From Eudoraea adriatica DSM 19308 (GTDB lineage: Bacteria; Bacteroidota; Bacteroidia; Flavobacteriales; Flavobacteriaceae): a stretch of 64,000 nucleotides of DNA. A program made the translations under genes and the position numbers. The notes under the pieces were generated by a model. That model was not told where the DNA came from. It searched no databases and saw only the letters and a program-made list of their open reading frames with translations. Shown here one piece after another: positions 28,146 through 38,400 of the stretch. The stretch is taken from the NCBI RefSeq assembly GCF_000382125.1, contig NZ_KB907547.1, positions 124,001-188,000 on the forward strand, read 5' to 3'. Positions within the stretch are counted from its first letter, which is position 1, and every line of letters starts with the position of its first letter.

Positions 28146-28862
28146 ATGATAACACAGAAAATGAATAAGATACCTAATCTAAGTCCGGGAGGTCCTGGCG
28201 GATTATCAAAAGAAAAGGTCAGGGACACGCCCGTCAAAAATAAGACCCCTATGAATGGATATGATACATCCGTAGCTACTAAAAAGTCCAACATATTAAT
28301 ATTGATTATCACCATGAGCATTATCGTAACACAACCAACTGCCGGGCAGGACAAAAGCCCCGGGCTTCCAGTAGAAAAGCAAACAACCCTGGGACTCTAC
28401 GCAACTGCCAAAGAAGCGTATGAGAAATGGCAACAAGCACCCGATGAAATCAACATACTGGATGTACGCACCCCTGAGGAATACATTTACATAGGGCATG
28501 CGCCAATGGCCTGGAACATCCCTGTTTTTATTCAAACCCACGACTGGGATGCCGAGAAACAACATTTTTCAATAAAGCCTAGTGCGGCTTTTCTTAAACA
28601 GATCAAAGAAGTTTTTAAATCAACCGATACTATTTATGTTATGTGCCGCTCCGGCGGAAGAAGTGCCTGGGCGGTAAATCAATTAGCTGATGCAGGGTAT
28701 AAGAATGTTTACAACATTACCGATGGTTTTGAGGGTGATGCTGTATCAGATACCGATAGCCTCTACAAAGGCCAACGACTAAAAAATGGATGGAAAAATT
28801 CCGGAATACCATGGACATACAAAGTGGAAAGGACCCTTATGAAACTACCAGAGGAGAACTAA
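28146..28862 (+). CDS. Rhodanese-like domain protein, membrane-anchored or exported
   Basis: 238 residues from the ATG at 28146; an alternative ATG at 28251 would place the hydrophobic segment (ILILIITMSIIVTQPTAGQ) nearer the N terminus as a signal peptide, and may be the true start. The rest is a single rhodanese domain with NILDVRTPEEYIYIGHAP and the active-site loop VMCRSGGRSAWAV, in which the Cys carries the persulfide. It acts on sulfur transfer, probably outside the cytoplasm. It ends 17 bases before the next gene. Confidence 0.85.
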   Translation: MITQKMNKIPNLSPGGPGGLSKEKVRDTPVKNKTPMNGYDTSVATKKSNILILIITMSIIVTQPTAGQDKSPGLPVEKQTTLGLYATAKEAYEKWQQAPDEINILDVRTPEEYIYIGHAPMAWNIPVFIQTHDWDAEKQHFSIKPSAAFLKQIKEVFKSTDTIYVMCRSGGRSAWAVNQLADAGYKNVYNITDGFEGDAVSDTDSLYKGQRLKNGWKNSGIPWTYKVERTLMKLPEEN

Positions 28863-28879
28863 TCTGACAACTAACGACC

Positions 28880-29677
28880 ATGAGAACAAATCAATGTTAC
28901 CTTTTACCTATATTTCTTTTTGCGGGCATATTACTCTCCCTGTTTTCCACAGATCTACGTGCACAGAAAGATGAAACTTCAGCCGCAGGCAAAGACCAAT
29001 GGTCATTTTTAATTGAGCCCTATATGCTGTTTCCCAACATGAAAGGTTCCGTGGGGCTGGGTGTTTTACCAGATGCTCCGATAGATGCAAACACCAATGA
29101 TATTTTTGGGAATCTGAAAATGGGGTTTATGCTCAATCTGGAAGCCTCCAACGACACCTGGGCTGTGGGCTCGGACTTTATTTATATGAATCTCTCGAGG
29201 GGAGTAGAATCAGGGATTTTAATTGATAGTGGTGATATTTCTGCAAAACAATTTGCATGGGAAATAATGGGGTTGCGAAGAATCACGCCATGGCTTGAAG
29301 TTGGTTTGGGAGGAATATTAAATTCAATTAATGCCGGCGTCGACCTAAACCTAAATGCCATAGGGGGTGGTACCACACCTCAAAGCAGGAGTCTGACCAA
29401 AACATGGTTCGACCCCATGATCATTACCCGTATAAGGAATGGGGCAGGTGAAAAATTCATATACCAGTTCCGGGGAGAAATAGGAGGTTTTGGGATCGGC
29501 TCTGATTTTGCCTGGCAGATACAGGCCTATGCAGGCTATCGATTCTCAAAGCTATTCCATGTCACGGGGGGCTATCGAATTATCAGCCTGGATTATACAA
29601 GCGGGAGCGGACAAGATCGGTTTATGTATGATGTAGATACTTCCGGTCCGGTTATACGACTGGGCTTCAATTTTTAG
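28880..29677 (+). CDS. Predicted outer-membrane beta-barrel protein
   Basis: 265 residues with a signal peptide (MRTNQCYLLPIFLFAGILLSLFSTDLRAQ). The mature part has alternating beta-strand character with aromatic residues (WSFLIEPYMLFPNMKGSVGLG, WAVGSDFIYMNLSRG, WQIQAYAGYRFSKLFHVTGGYRI) and ends PVIRLGFNF with a terminal Phe, as in outer-membrane barrels. No specific family recognised. It follows the rhodanese gene by 17 bases and is probably co-transcribed; it is convergent with the copper operon. Confidence 0.75.
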   Translation: MRTNQCYLLPIFLFAGILLSLFSTDLRAQKDETSAAGKDQWSFLIEPYMLFPNMKGSVGLGVLPDAPIDANTNDIFGNLKMGFMLNLEASNDTWAVGSDFIYMNLSRGVESGILIDSGDISAKQFAWEIMGLRRITPWLEVGLGGILNSINAGVDLNLNAIGGGTTPQSRSLTKTWFDPMIITRIRNGAGEKFIYQFRGEIGGFGIGSDFAWQIQAYAGYRFSKLFHVTGGYRIISLDYTSGSGQDRFMYDVDTSGPVIRLGFNF

Positions 29678-29746
29678 TGCTATTTTTTTTACTCTGAGCT
29701 AAGCCAGGATATCTCAAATTAATTGAGAGCATCAAATAGGTAATGG

Positions 29747-31018
29747 CTAGTTATGACTCTCATGTCCTGTCATTACTTGTTCGGCTTTTTCGTTCATCAT
29801 GGATTTTTTTCCTTTGAGTTGCGCCGCAGCATCTACGGTAAAGGTGCCATTTGTAACGATTTCTTCCCCTTTTTCTAAACCCGACAAAACAACATAGCCA
29901 TCATTAATTAGATCGCCAAGGGTTATTTCGCGCATGGTAAAAGTTGGGTTTTCGGGGTCAGTTTTGATATAAACCACTGAGCGTTCCCCGGTCCAAAGAA
30001 CAGCACTTTCCGGAATAACAAGCATCTCGTTTTTCATTTTCGATCTAAGCCCAATTACGCCAGAGACAAACATTCCCGGTTTTAGCTGGCCTCTTGAATT
30101 TTGCAAAACTGCCCTGACCTCAATGGTCCTTGTTGCCGAATTCAATACAGGATCTATAAAGGATATTTTGGCATCGAATTTGGTGTCGGGATAGGCCTTG
30201 GCTACAATGTCTATTTTTTGGCCTTCCTTTAAAAGAGAGACCTGATTTTCGTAGGCATCAAAAACCGCCCATACAGTATTTAAATTTGCAATTTTAAACA
30301 AGGGTGACCCTTGTTCCACATAGTCTCCTGCTTTTACCATGATTTCCGTTACCGTTCCTGAGACATTGGCATATACAGGGAAGTTTTCTCTAACCTGGCC
30401 AGAATTCTCGATTTGCTGGATTTGCTCTTCAGATAATTTCCACAGTTTAAGCTTATTTCGGACGGCCCGATACAAATCTGGCTGGGATTCTTTCAGGCTG
30501 GCAGCCGTAATCAATTCCTGTTGGGCCGAAACAAGTTCAGGAGAATAGATTGTAGCCAGTTGTTGTCCGCTTCGGACTTGCTCCCCTTCAAAATTAACAA
30601 ATAACTTTTCTATCCGTCCGGCAAAGTAGGAAGCTTGTGTTTCCATAGCTTTTTCGTTCTCCTTTATTTTTCCCGAAAGTTTGAGGACATTATCGCCCGA
30701 AGCAACCAAACCAACTTTGGTAGTACGAATATTGGCCAGGGCCATTGCATCCTTAGTCAATTTAAACTCATTTATTGCCAAACCATTGGTTTCGGCCTCT
30801 GCAGGGATCAAATCCATACCACAAATCGGACATGAACCAGGTTCTGGTTGCATAACCTGCGGATCCATAGAACAGGTCCACATCTGGCTTTCTGTCATTT
30901 CCTTACTATGGTCATGTTCTTCGGATGAACTTTCATTTGAGTTATTTCCAAAAATCAGGTATCCGGCCAACAAACCCCCGATTACTGCTAATCCGATATA
31001 AAGAATATTTTTTTTCAT
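29747..31018 (-). CDS. cusB: CusB-like periplasmic adaptor of a heavy-metal RND efflux pump
   Basis: 423 residues with an N-terminal membrane anchor (about 5-24) and a heavy-metal-binding domain at 47-72 (WTCSMDPQVM, then [10 protein letters not shown]). The rest is a membrane-fusion protein: barrel-sandwich with YFAGRIEKLFVNFEGEQVRSGQ, an alpha-hairpin (LVSAQQELITAA), and beta-barrel segments (NVSGTVTEIMVKAGDYVEQGS, NSATRTIEVRAVLQN). It links CusA to CusC and hands over Cu(I)/Ag(I). Last gene of the minus-strand copper operon, 130 bases after copA. His-rich EEHDHS before the domain supports metal binding. Confidence 0.92.
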   Translation of the reverse strand: MKKNILYIGLAVIGGLLAGYLIFGNNSNESSSEEHDHSKEMTESQMWTCSMDPQVMQPEPGSCPICGMDLIPAEAETNGLAINEFKLTKDAMALANIRTTKVGLVASGDNVLKLSGKIKENEKAMETQASYFAGRIEKLFVNFEGEQVRSGQQLATIYSPELVSAQQELITAASLKESQPDLYRAVRNKLKLWKLSEEQIQQIENSGQVRENFPVYANVSGTVTEIMVKAGDYVEQGSPLFKIANLNTVWAVFDAYENQVSLLKEGQKIDIVAKAYPDTKFDAKISFIDPVLNSATRTIEVRAVLQNSRGQLKPGMFVSGVIGLRSKMKNEMLVIPESAVLWTGERSVVYIKTDPENPTFTMREITLGDLINDGYVVLSGLEKGEEIVTNGTFTVDAAAQLKGKKSMMNEKAEQVMTGHESHN

Positions 31019-31148
31019 AATTCAAAAATTTACTTTTTTGTCTTTCTAATAATGGTTCACGACATATGCTAAACCTATGGGCCTACCCCCACCCCGGATT
31101 GGGATATGATTCCCCTGTTTTTATACTATTTTACTTTGAACCATATGT

Positions 31149-33650
31149 TTAACCTATCATCGCATTTCTCAATCTGAGCGAATTGGCAATTACAGAAACA
31201 GAACTAAAGCTCATGGCTGCAGCAGCTATCATCGGAGATAGCAATATCCCAAAAAAGGGATACAGAACTCCTGCCGCAATTGGCACACCAAGGGTATTGT
31301 ACACCAAAGCAAAAAACAGGTTCTGCTTTATGTTCTCCATTACCTTGTTGCTTAGGTTTCTTGCCCTTACAATTCCATGTAAATCTCCCTTTACCAAAGT
31401 AATGGCTGCACTCTCAATAGCCACATCTGTTCCGGTACCCATAGCAATACCAACATCGCTTTTTGCCAGGGCCGGAGCATCATTGATGCCATCACCTGCC
31501 ACGGCAACAAGCTTCCCTTGTTTTTGTAGTCTTTCTACTTCCTGTAGCTTATTTTCCGGAAGCATTTCCGCTTTAAAATCCATCAGACCGAGTTCGCCTG
31601 CCACGGCCTGTGCAGTTTCATAGTTGTCACCCGTAAGCATAATAACTGCAATACCATTATCCTGCAAATCCTTGATTGCCTTAGCACTGGTCTCTTTAAT
31701 TTTATCTCCAATAACAATATAGCCAACGATCTTTTGATCAACAGACAGGTAAGAAACTGTTTTGCCCTGCTTTTGATAGATCCGGGATTCGTTTTCCATT
31801 TCCTTCAAATAAGAAGCGTTAGTCTGTTCCATCATCCTGGTATTGCCCAAAGCGGTTTTCTTTCCATTGACAGTTCCTTCAACCCCTTTGCCTGTTACCG
31901 AATTGAAACTATCGACTTTGAGGGATTCCACACCTTTTTCTCTGGCATATTTCAGGGTAGCTTCCGCTAAGGGATGTTCGCTTTGGCTGTTGAGCGATAC
32001 AATGTATTTTAAAACATCATTTTCATTAAAATCATCCCCAACTGCACCTACTTTTTCAACCGTTGGTTTTCCTTCGGTAATAGTTCCGGTCTTATCTACT
32101 ATCAGGGTATCTACCTTGTTCATGGTTTCCAGGGCTTCGGCATTTTTTATGAGTACTCCGTTCTGCGCGCCCTTACCAACACCTACCATGACCGACATGG
32201 GTGTAGCAAGACCCAACGCACAAGGGCATGCAATTATCAATACCGCAATCGCATTTATTAGTGCATATACATAAGTTGGCTCCGGCCCCCAAACAGCCCA
32301 GGCTATGAAAGTGATGACCGCTATAATTATGACTATCGGAACAAAATAGCCCGATACCGTGTCCGCCAGCTTTTGAATTGGTGCACGGCTGCGACTGGCA
32401 TCGTTGACCATTTGGATAATTTGCGATAGTAAGGTATCCGAGCCAACTTTTTTTGCCTTCATCAAAAAAGACTGATTACCATTAATAGTTCCGCTGCTAA
32501 CCACATCTCCGGGACCTTTACTCACAGGAATGGGTTCTCCCGTGATCATAGATTCATCAATGGACGTTACACCTTCAGTAATTATACCATCCACAGGAAT
32601 TTTCTCGCCTGGTTTTACTCTTAGAATATCATCTAATTGTATTAGGTCTATGGGAACTTCGCTTTCCTTACCATTAACAACCCTTACTGCCTTATTGGGA
32701 GCCAGCTTCAGCAATTCTTTTACCGCAGTATTTGTTTTGCTGTGTGCCTTTGCCTCCAGTACCTGACCTAACAAGACCAGGGTAAGAATGACCGTAGCGG
32801 CTTCAAAATAGACATGAACGCTTCCCGATTCCGTTTTGAATTGGGCAGGAAAAAAATCCGGAAAGAGTATCCCAAACAGGCTAAACAGCCAGGCTACACC
32901 TGCACCTATCCCAATTAGGGTAAACATATTAAGGTTCCATGTTTTTATGGAGCGATAGGCCCGTTCAAAAAAGATCCGGGTTGTATAGAAAACAACAGGG
33001 ATAGAAAGTACAAATTGTACCCAGTTCCAGTTTACCTGATCCATTATGGCATAGAGTGGATTATTGGACAACATTTCGGACATTGCAATCAAAAAAATGG
33101 GAAATGTGAAGGCCAGTGATATCCAAAACTTTTTTAGCAACTTTTTATAATTCTTTTCCTCTACGGAAAGTTCTGGTTGCATCATTACGAGTTCCATTCC
33201 ACAGATTGGACAACTCCCCGGTCCTTCCCTGATGATTTCCGGGTGCATGGGGCAGGTGTATTGTACTGAAGATACAGAAGCAATGTTTTGTTCGCTCACC
33301 AAGTCCATGCCGCATACCGGACAATCACCAGGATGCTCATACGTCTTTTTGCCTTCACAATGCATAGGGCAATAAAATGGCCCGTTGCCTTCTTCCTTGG
33401 GCGTACTCATTTTCGTTTCTTTACTATGCCGATGCTCTCCTTGGTTGTGTATGCTATACCGTCCGCCAAAACTTGCCAGAGCACCTTGTAATCTATCGAT
33501 GGAAATGTGATTTTCCATCTCAATTGCTGCCTCGGCTTTTTCTAAATCTACCGCAACTACAGTCACACCTTCCACATTTTGGAGAGCTTCCTCCACATGG
33601 GTTTTGCAACCGTTACAAGTCATTCCGTGTATGTGATAGGTGTGTTTCAA
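31149..33650 (-). CDS. copA: Copper-translocating P1B-type ATPase with three metal-binding modules
   Basis: 833 residues starting at a TTG codon; this start completes the first strand of the N-terminal HMA domain ([14 protein letters not shown]). Two CPM-type heavy-metal domains follow (92-119, YCPMH to CPVCGMDL; 131-155, YTCPMHPEI to CPICGMEL). The ATPase core has TGE at 370-372, the CPC metal site at 475-477, the phosphorylated DKTGT at Asp519, SEHPLAEA, and [10 protein letters not shown]. It exports Cu(I) from the cytoplasm. About eight membrane helices. Sits between the DUF3347 gene (six bases) and cusB. Confidence 0.95.
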   Translation of the reverse strand: MKHTYHIHGMTCNGCKTHVEEALQNVEGVTVVAVDLEKAEAAIEMENHISIDRLQGALASFGGRYSIHNQGEHRHSKETKMSTPKEEGNGPFYCPMHCEGKKTYEHPGDCPVCGMDLVSEQNIASVSSVQYTCPMHPEIIREGPGSCPICGMELVMMQPELSVEEKNYKKLLKKFWISLAFTFPIFLIAMSEMLSNNPLYAIMDQVNWNWVQFVLSIPVVFYTTRIFFERAYRSIKTWNLNMFTLIGIGAGVAWLFSLFGILFPDFFPAQFKTESGSVHVYFEAATVILTLVLLGQVLEAKAHSKTNTAVKELLKLAPNKAVRVVNGKESEVPIDLIQLDDILRVKPGEKIPVDGIITEGVTSIDESMITGEPIPVSKGPGDVVSSGTINGNQSFLMKAKKVGSDTLLSQIIQMVNDASRSRAPIQKLADTVSGYFVPIVIIIAVITFIAWAVWGPEPTYVYALINAIAVLIIACPCALGLATPMSVMVGVGKGAQNGVLIKNAEALETMNKVDTLIVDKTGTITEGKPTVEKVGAVGDDFNENDVLKYIVSLNSQSEHPLAEATLKYAREKGVESLKVDSFNSVTGKGVEGTVNGKKTALGNTRMMEQTNASYLKEMENESRIYQKQGKTVSYLSVDQKIVGYIVIGDKIKETSAKAIKDLQDNGIAVIMLTGDNYETAQAVAGELGLMDFKAEMLPENKLQEVERLQKQGKLVAVAGDGINDAPALAKSDVGIAMGTGTDVAIESAAITLVKGDLHGIVRARNLSNKVMENIKQNLFFALVYNTLGVPIAAGVLYPFFGILLSPMIAAAAMSFSSVSVIANSLRLRNAMIG

Positions 33651-33656
33651 ATTATA

Positions 33657-34202
33657 TTAATTAATTATTTCAGTTACTTTTCCACATTTCAACATTTTAT
33701 CTCCATAATACGGATTCCTGATTTCCTCAACGTCGGAAATCCAATACCCGCCTTTTCCTTCAAAAGCCATTGGGCAAAACTGCTTGTAGATCGCACCTTC
33801 AGAAATAGATTCTTTGAACAATGTTTCCACCTCCGCTGTCATTTGGGAAAACAACTCCCTTTGTTTTTCAATGTCATTGGTTTCAGCCATGGCCATAACC
33901 ATGGAATTCATCGCATCACCTTCTCCGGTCAGACTTTTGTAGAGATTTCCGGCGGCCAGATTCACTTCTTCGTTATCAGAATTAACCAAAGCAATACGAA
34001 TCTGCTGATAAGCATTGAATACCTTTCCGGTCATTTCATCGGAAAAGGAAGCGTCAACTATTTCAGGGGTGTCAGCCTTTTTAGTTTCAATTTCTTCTGG
34101 TGTACTTATTTCGTTATTCTGCTTCTTCCTGGCATCCCCGCATGAAGCCAAACCAATTAGTAAGATTGTCATGATCGTTAGTGTTACATTACGTTTCATC
34201 AT
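33657..34202 (-). CDS. DUF3347 lipoprotein in copper operon
   Basis: 181 residues with a lipoprotein signal (KRNVTLTIMTILLIGLASC, Cys at about 21). The body (YQQIRIALVNSDNEEVNLAAGNLYKSL) is helical, and the C terminus has FCPMAFEGKGGYWISDVEEIRNPYYG and MLKCGKV, the hallmark of DUF3347 proteins often found with metal efflux systems and CusB-type adaptors. The Cys/Met pair in FCPM and MLKC could bind copper in the periplasm. Function not proven. Located between cusC and copA on the same strand. Confidence 0.85.
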   Translation of the reverse strand: MMKRNVTLTIMTILLIGLASCGDARKKQNNEISTPEEIETKKADTPEIVDASFSDEMTGKVFNAYQQIRIALVNSDNEEVNLAAGNLYKSLTGEGDAMNSMVMAMAETNDIEKQRELFSQMTAEVETLFKESISEGAIYKQFCPMAFEGKGGYWISDVEEIRNPYYGDKMLKCGKVTEIIN

Positions 34203-34255
34203 TTTGCTTATTTTAAGATTTATATTTAAAATTGATAATCAGTTAATTGTATTTT

Positions 34256-35473
34256 CTATTGATTAGTGAGGTAGTTGATTATTGCCGTTTGAACATAATT
34301 ATCTTTTACTGCCTCGATTAGTTTCAACTGGAACCGCAATTGCAGTTCCTGTATATCAAGTACATCGTTAAAATCTATAGTCCCCGTTTCATAGTTTTTT
34401 ATAAGGATTTCCTCTGCATCTTTTGCCTGTTCCAAATTCCTTAGTTGTGTTTGGTGTTTGATATAAGAGGCTTCCCTTTTATTAAGTGCATCACTCAAAA
34501 TGGATTCCAATAGATTTCTTCGATTGGCCTTTTGAGAATTGATTTCCTCTTGTCGAAGTTCATTCTGCACGGTTCTCGATTTATAGTTGTTGTTAAAAAT
34601 GGGAATAGACAGGGATACCATAGGCATGAGAATATCTTTCCCATTATCGCTAAAATCCGGACCCGGTCTTTTCGCCACAGGTATATAGTCCAGTCCAAAT
34701 CCAATGTTGGGGTTTCCATCCTTCTGATTCAAAACTTCTGAATGTGCCACTGATTCATATAGTCTGTCATATTTTTCTAATTCCGGATGCAGTTCCAGTT
34801 GATTCAGTCCTACTTCAATGGGCTCGTATATTGCCAGGTCATCCACTACGGCGATAGAACTATATTCATCCCTATTCAAAAGATTATTGAACTTCGTTTG
34901 GATTGCCTGAAATTCCTGTTCCAGAATTAATTTGTCTTCCATCAGTTCATTCTGTCTTATTTGGAGTCGAAGAACATCAACTGCTGATGCACCTCCAACC
35001 TCAACAGAGGTTAAGGCCAGCTTTTCATAGGTTTTCAGAAGCTGGATGTTTTCCTCCAACACTACTTGCTTTTCGTTAATGGCATATAGTTCATAATAAG
35101 ATTGTGATACGGATAGACGTAATTTTCTTTTGGTAATAACAATATCCAAATAATCTACTTCGGCCAGAGAACTTGCATAGTTGTCTCTTAATGTAATGGT
35201 TCCAAACCAGGGAAGCATTTGTTTTACTGAAAAACGTGCTTTTTGAGCACCGGTTCTTGTTTCAGGCTCGCTAACAAATACCCCTGCACTTAATTCAGTC
35301 CTTGGAAAGGCATCCGCTTCTTCAACCTTTTCCTTTGCGATATTGTATCGCAATTCAAATGCCTGCACTTCGGGATTGTTGTTTTCGGCCTCCAGAATAT
35401 AAGACTCCAGGGTCTGAGCTTTTACCGCTGTAACCATCAATAATCCGGCAATTATGGTCATTGTATTTTTCAT
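34256..35473 (-). CDS. TolC/CusC-like outer-membrane efflux protein
   Basis: 405 residues with a signal peptide ending TAVKAQ. Two long coiled-coil helical repeats characteristic of outer-membrane efflux proteins are visible (LESYILEAENNNPEVQAFELRYNIAKEKVEEA near the start; GTIDFNDVLDIQELQLRFQLKLIEA near the end). It forms the outer exit duct for CusA-CusB. The start codon overlaps the cusA stop by four bases (ATGA), showing translational coupling. Confidence 0.88.
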   Translation of the reverse strand: MKNTMTIIAGLLMVTAVKAQTLESYILEAENNNPEVQAFELRYNIAKEKVEEADAFPRTELSAGVFVSEPETRTGAQKARFSVKQMLPWFGTITLRDNYASSLAEVDYLDIVITKRKLRLSVSQSYYELYAINEKQVVLEENIQLLKTYEKLALTSVEVGGASAVDVLRLQIRQNELMEDKLILEQEFQAIQTKFNNLLNRDEYSSIAVVDDLAIYEPIEVGLNQLELHPELEKYDRLYESVAHSEVLNQKDGNPNIGFGLDYIPVAKRPGPDFSDNGKDILMPMVSLSIPIFNNNYKSRTVQNELRQEEINSQKANRRNLLESILSDALNKREASYIKHQTQLRNLEQAKDAEEILIKNYETGTIDFNDVLDIQELQLRFQLKLIEAVKDNYVQTAIINYLTNQ

Positions 35474-38400
35474 GCATTAATTCTTTTAAGTTGCCATTCG
35501 CTTTTCCAACTATACAATACCGGCACCACCAAAAGGGTAATAAGGGCAAACAACATGCCCCCGAAAGAGGGTATTGCCATGGGAATCATAATATCGCTTC
35601 CCCGACCAGTAGATGTCAGTATGGGCAATAAGGCCAGAATGGTAGTTGCCGTGGTCATCAGACAAGGACGTATCCGTTTTTCTCCTGCTTCCACAACCGA
35701 TGCCCTGACAGCTTCAATTGTGTCAGGTTTGTTCCTCTCGAAAGTCTGGGTAAGGTAAGTGGCCATAACAACACCATCATCTGTAGCTATTCCAAAAAGG
35801 GCGATAAATCCTACCCAAACCGCTACACTGAGATTAATGGTATGCATCTGAAAAAGATCCCTTAAATTTTCCCCAAAGAAATTAAAATTCAGAAACCAAT
35901 CCTGTCCGTAGAACCATATCATTAAAAACCCTCCTGCAAAAGCCACGGCAATTCCGGAGAAAACCATCAGTGAAGTTGTTACAGAACGGAACTGGAAATA
36001 GAGTATTAAAAAGATGATAAGCAGTGCCAATGGCACAACTACAGACAAAGTTTTTTCGGCCCGTAACTGATTTTCATAGGTCCCCGTAAACTTAAAGTTG
36101 ATGCCTTTTGGAACCAGCAATTCACCGCTATCAATTTTTTGACGGATAAGTTCCTGGGCATTCTCTACCACATTCACTTCTGCAAAACCATCTAACTTAT
36201 CGAACAAGACATATCCCACCAAAAAAGTATCCTCGCTTTTGATAACCTGAGGCCCCTTTTCGTATCGGATGTTTACCAATTCATTCAATGGAACTGGGCT
36301 GCCTTTAGCCACCGGAACATAAATATTCTTTATGTCCATTGGATTTTCCCTAAGCTCCCTTGGATAGCGTACCCTAACCCCATAACGTTCCCTGCCCTCA
36401 ACTGTCTGGGTTAGTATCATACCACCCACTGCCACTTCCAAAACCTGTTGAACGTCTTCTACCTGTATGCCGTATCTAACCAGAGCCTCTCTGTCAATAT
36501 CAATTAGCAAATAAGGTTTACCAATAATCCTATCAGCGAATACGGCTTCTTCCTTAACTCCTTTCACATCTTTCAGAATATTTTCCAATTGGATGCCAAA
36601 GGCTTCTATTTCCCCTAAATCCTGACCCTTGACCTTGATACCCATAGGCGCACGCATTCCTGTCTGGAGCATGACCAACCTGGTTTCGATAGGTTGTAAC
36701 TTGGGAGCAGAAGTAACCCCCGGCAAACGTGTTACACTGATAATTTCCTCCCAAATGTCATCGGGTGAATTAATTTCTGGTCGCCAGTTACGGTAATATT
36801 CCCCGTTGGGATCTGCCACCAAATCATTATGCCTTATTTCCGAGAAATCTTTGATCTCTGCTTCCTTGGAAGTATCCATATTTTCTTTGAGCACCGTATT
36901 TGGGTTTAAAGTGAAATTACCGTCTTTTAATACAAATAATCCGTCTTCATTTACCTTAAACCGTTGCCGTTTACCAGCTTCGTTAAGCATGTATTCCCGC
37001 TTGTACTGAATCACATTTTCGTACATTGATAAAGGCGCTGGGTCCAGTGCTGATTCCGTTCGCCCTGCCTTGCCTACCACAGTTTCGATTTCCGGGATGC
37101 TGGCTACCGCCATATCCAATTGTTGCAATACCCGTTTGTTTTCTTCCACTCCGGCATGGGGAAGGGAAGTCGGCATCAATAGAAACGAACCTTCGTTCAG
37201 GGCGGGCATAAACTCCTTGCCCGTATTCTGCATGATGAGTACTCCAAAGAATACCATCACTGCCGGCACAGACAGGAACAATACTTTGTTGCCAAGAGCC
37301 CAATTCAAAATACTGGTGTAATATTTACGAAAGCTTTTGAAAACTGCCAAAAGTCCAAAACAGATAAGGGCTACAAAGAGTAAATTCCAGAAAATATTCC
37401 TATCCCAACCTAAAGGCCTCCAATATTCCGCAAGAAGAAAAATGATAACCAAAACGGAAATCGCAATATTGATGAGATTTGAACTTTTATCTGTTAATGA
37501 GAAGCCTTTGAAAAAGCGCGAACCCAGATCCGGGTTCTTTAAAAGTCCTGCTATCCCAAATGCAACTAAAGCCAATCCTGTCCAGTACCCAAAACCTATT
37601 GCCAGAATTCCCAGAAAGGCAATAATTCCATTTATTATATAGCTTAAGGTTTTTTTATTGCTTCTCTTTCTAAAGAGAAAAGCAGCAAATGGCGGTATAA
37701 GGAACAAAGCAATTATTATGGACGCAGTCAAGGCAAATGTTTTCGTAAATGCCAAAGGACGGAACAGTTTTCCTTCGGCCCCTATCATTGTAAATACGGG
37801 AATAAAACTGATAATGGTGGTCATGACTGCCGTAACTATAGCTCCGGAAACCTCTGCCGTTGCATTATAGACAACTGTATTTATAGGAAGCTTTTCTCCA
37901 TCTTCGTCCAGATGTCGGATGATATTCTCAGAGAGAATAACACCCACGTCCACCATTGTTCCGATTGCGATAGCGATCCCGGAAAGCGCTACTATATTGG
38001 CGTCCACTCCAAAAAGTTTCATAGCAATAAAAACCATCAAAACGGCTACCGGCAATAAACCTGATATTAAAATAGAAGCCCTTAAGTTGAATACCATAAT
38101 TACAATTACCAAAATAGTAATCAGTATTTCCAGGGTTAGCGCTTCATTTAAAGTTCCCAGTGTTTCTTCTATGAGTTCTGTACGATCATAAAAAGGAACA
38201 ACTGTTAATTGGGAAATACGTCCGTCACTTAACTGTTTGGATGGAAGTCCTGAACTCAGCTCCCTGATTTTTTCCTTTACATTGTTGATGACTTCAAGTG
38301 GGTTTGCTCCATATCTGGCCACGACAACACCACCCACAACTTCCGCCCCTTCCTTATCGAGAATACCGCGCCGAACAGCAGGGCCCAATGATACATTGGC

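Noticed and set aside
29712-29728. TCTCAA-ATTAA-TTGAGA inverted repeat, considered as a third copy of the regulator palindrome
   Set aside because: Only the AT-rich centre is similar; the AATAC/GTATT arms are missing and it lies between convergent genes.
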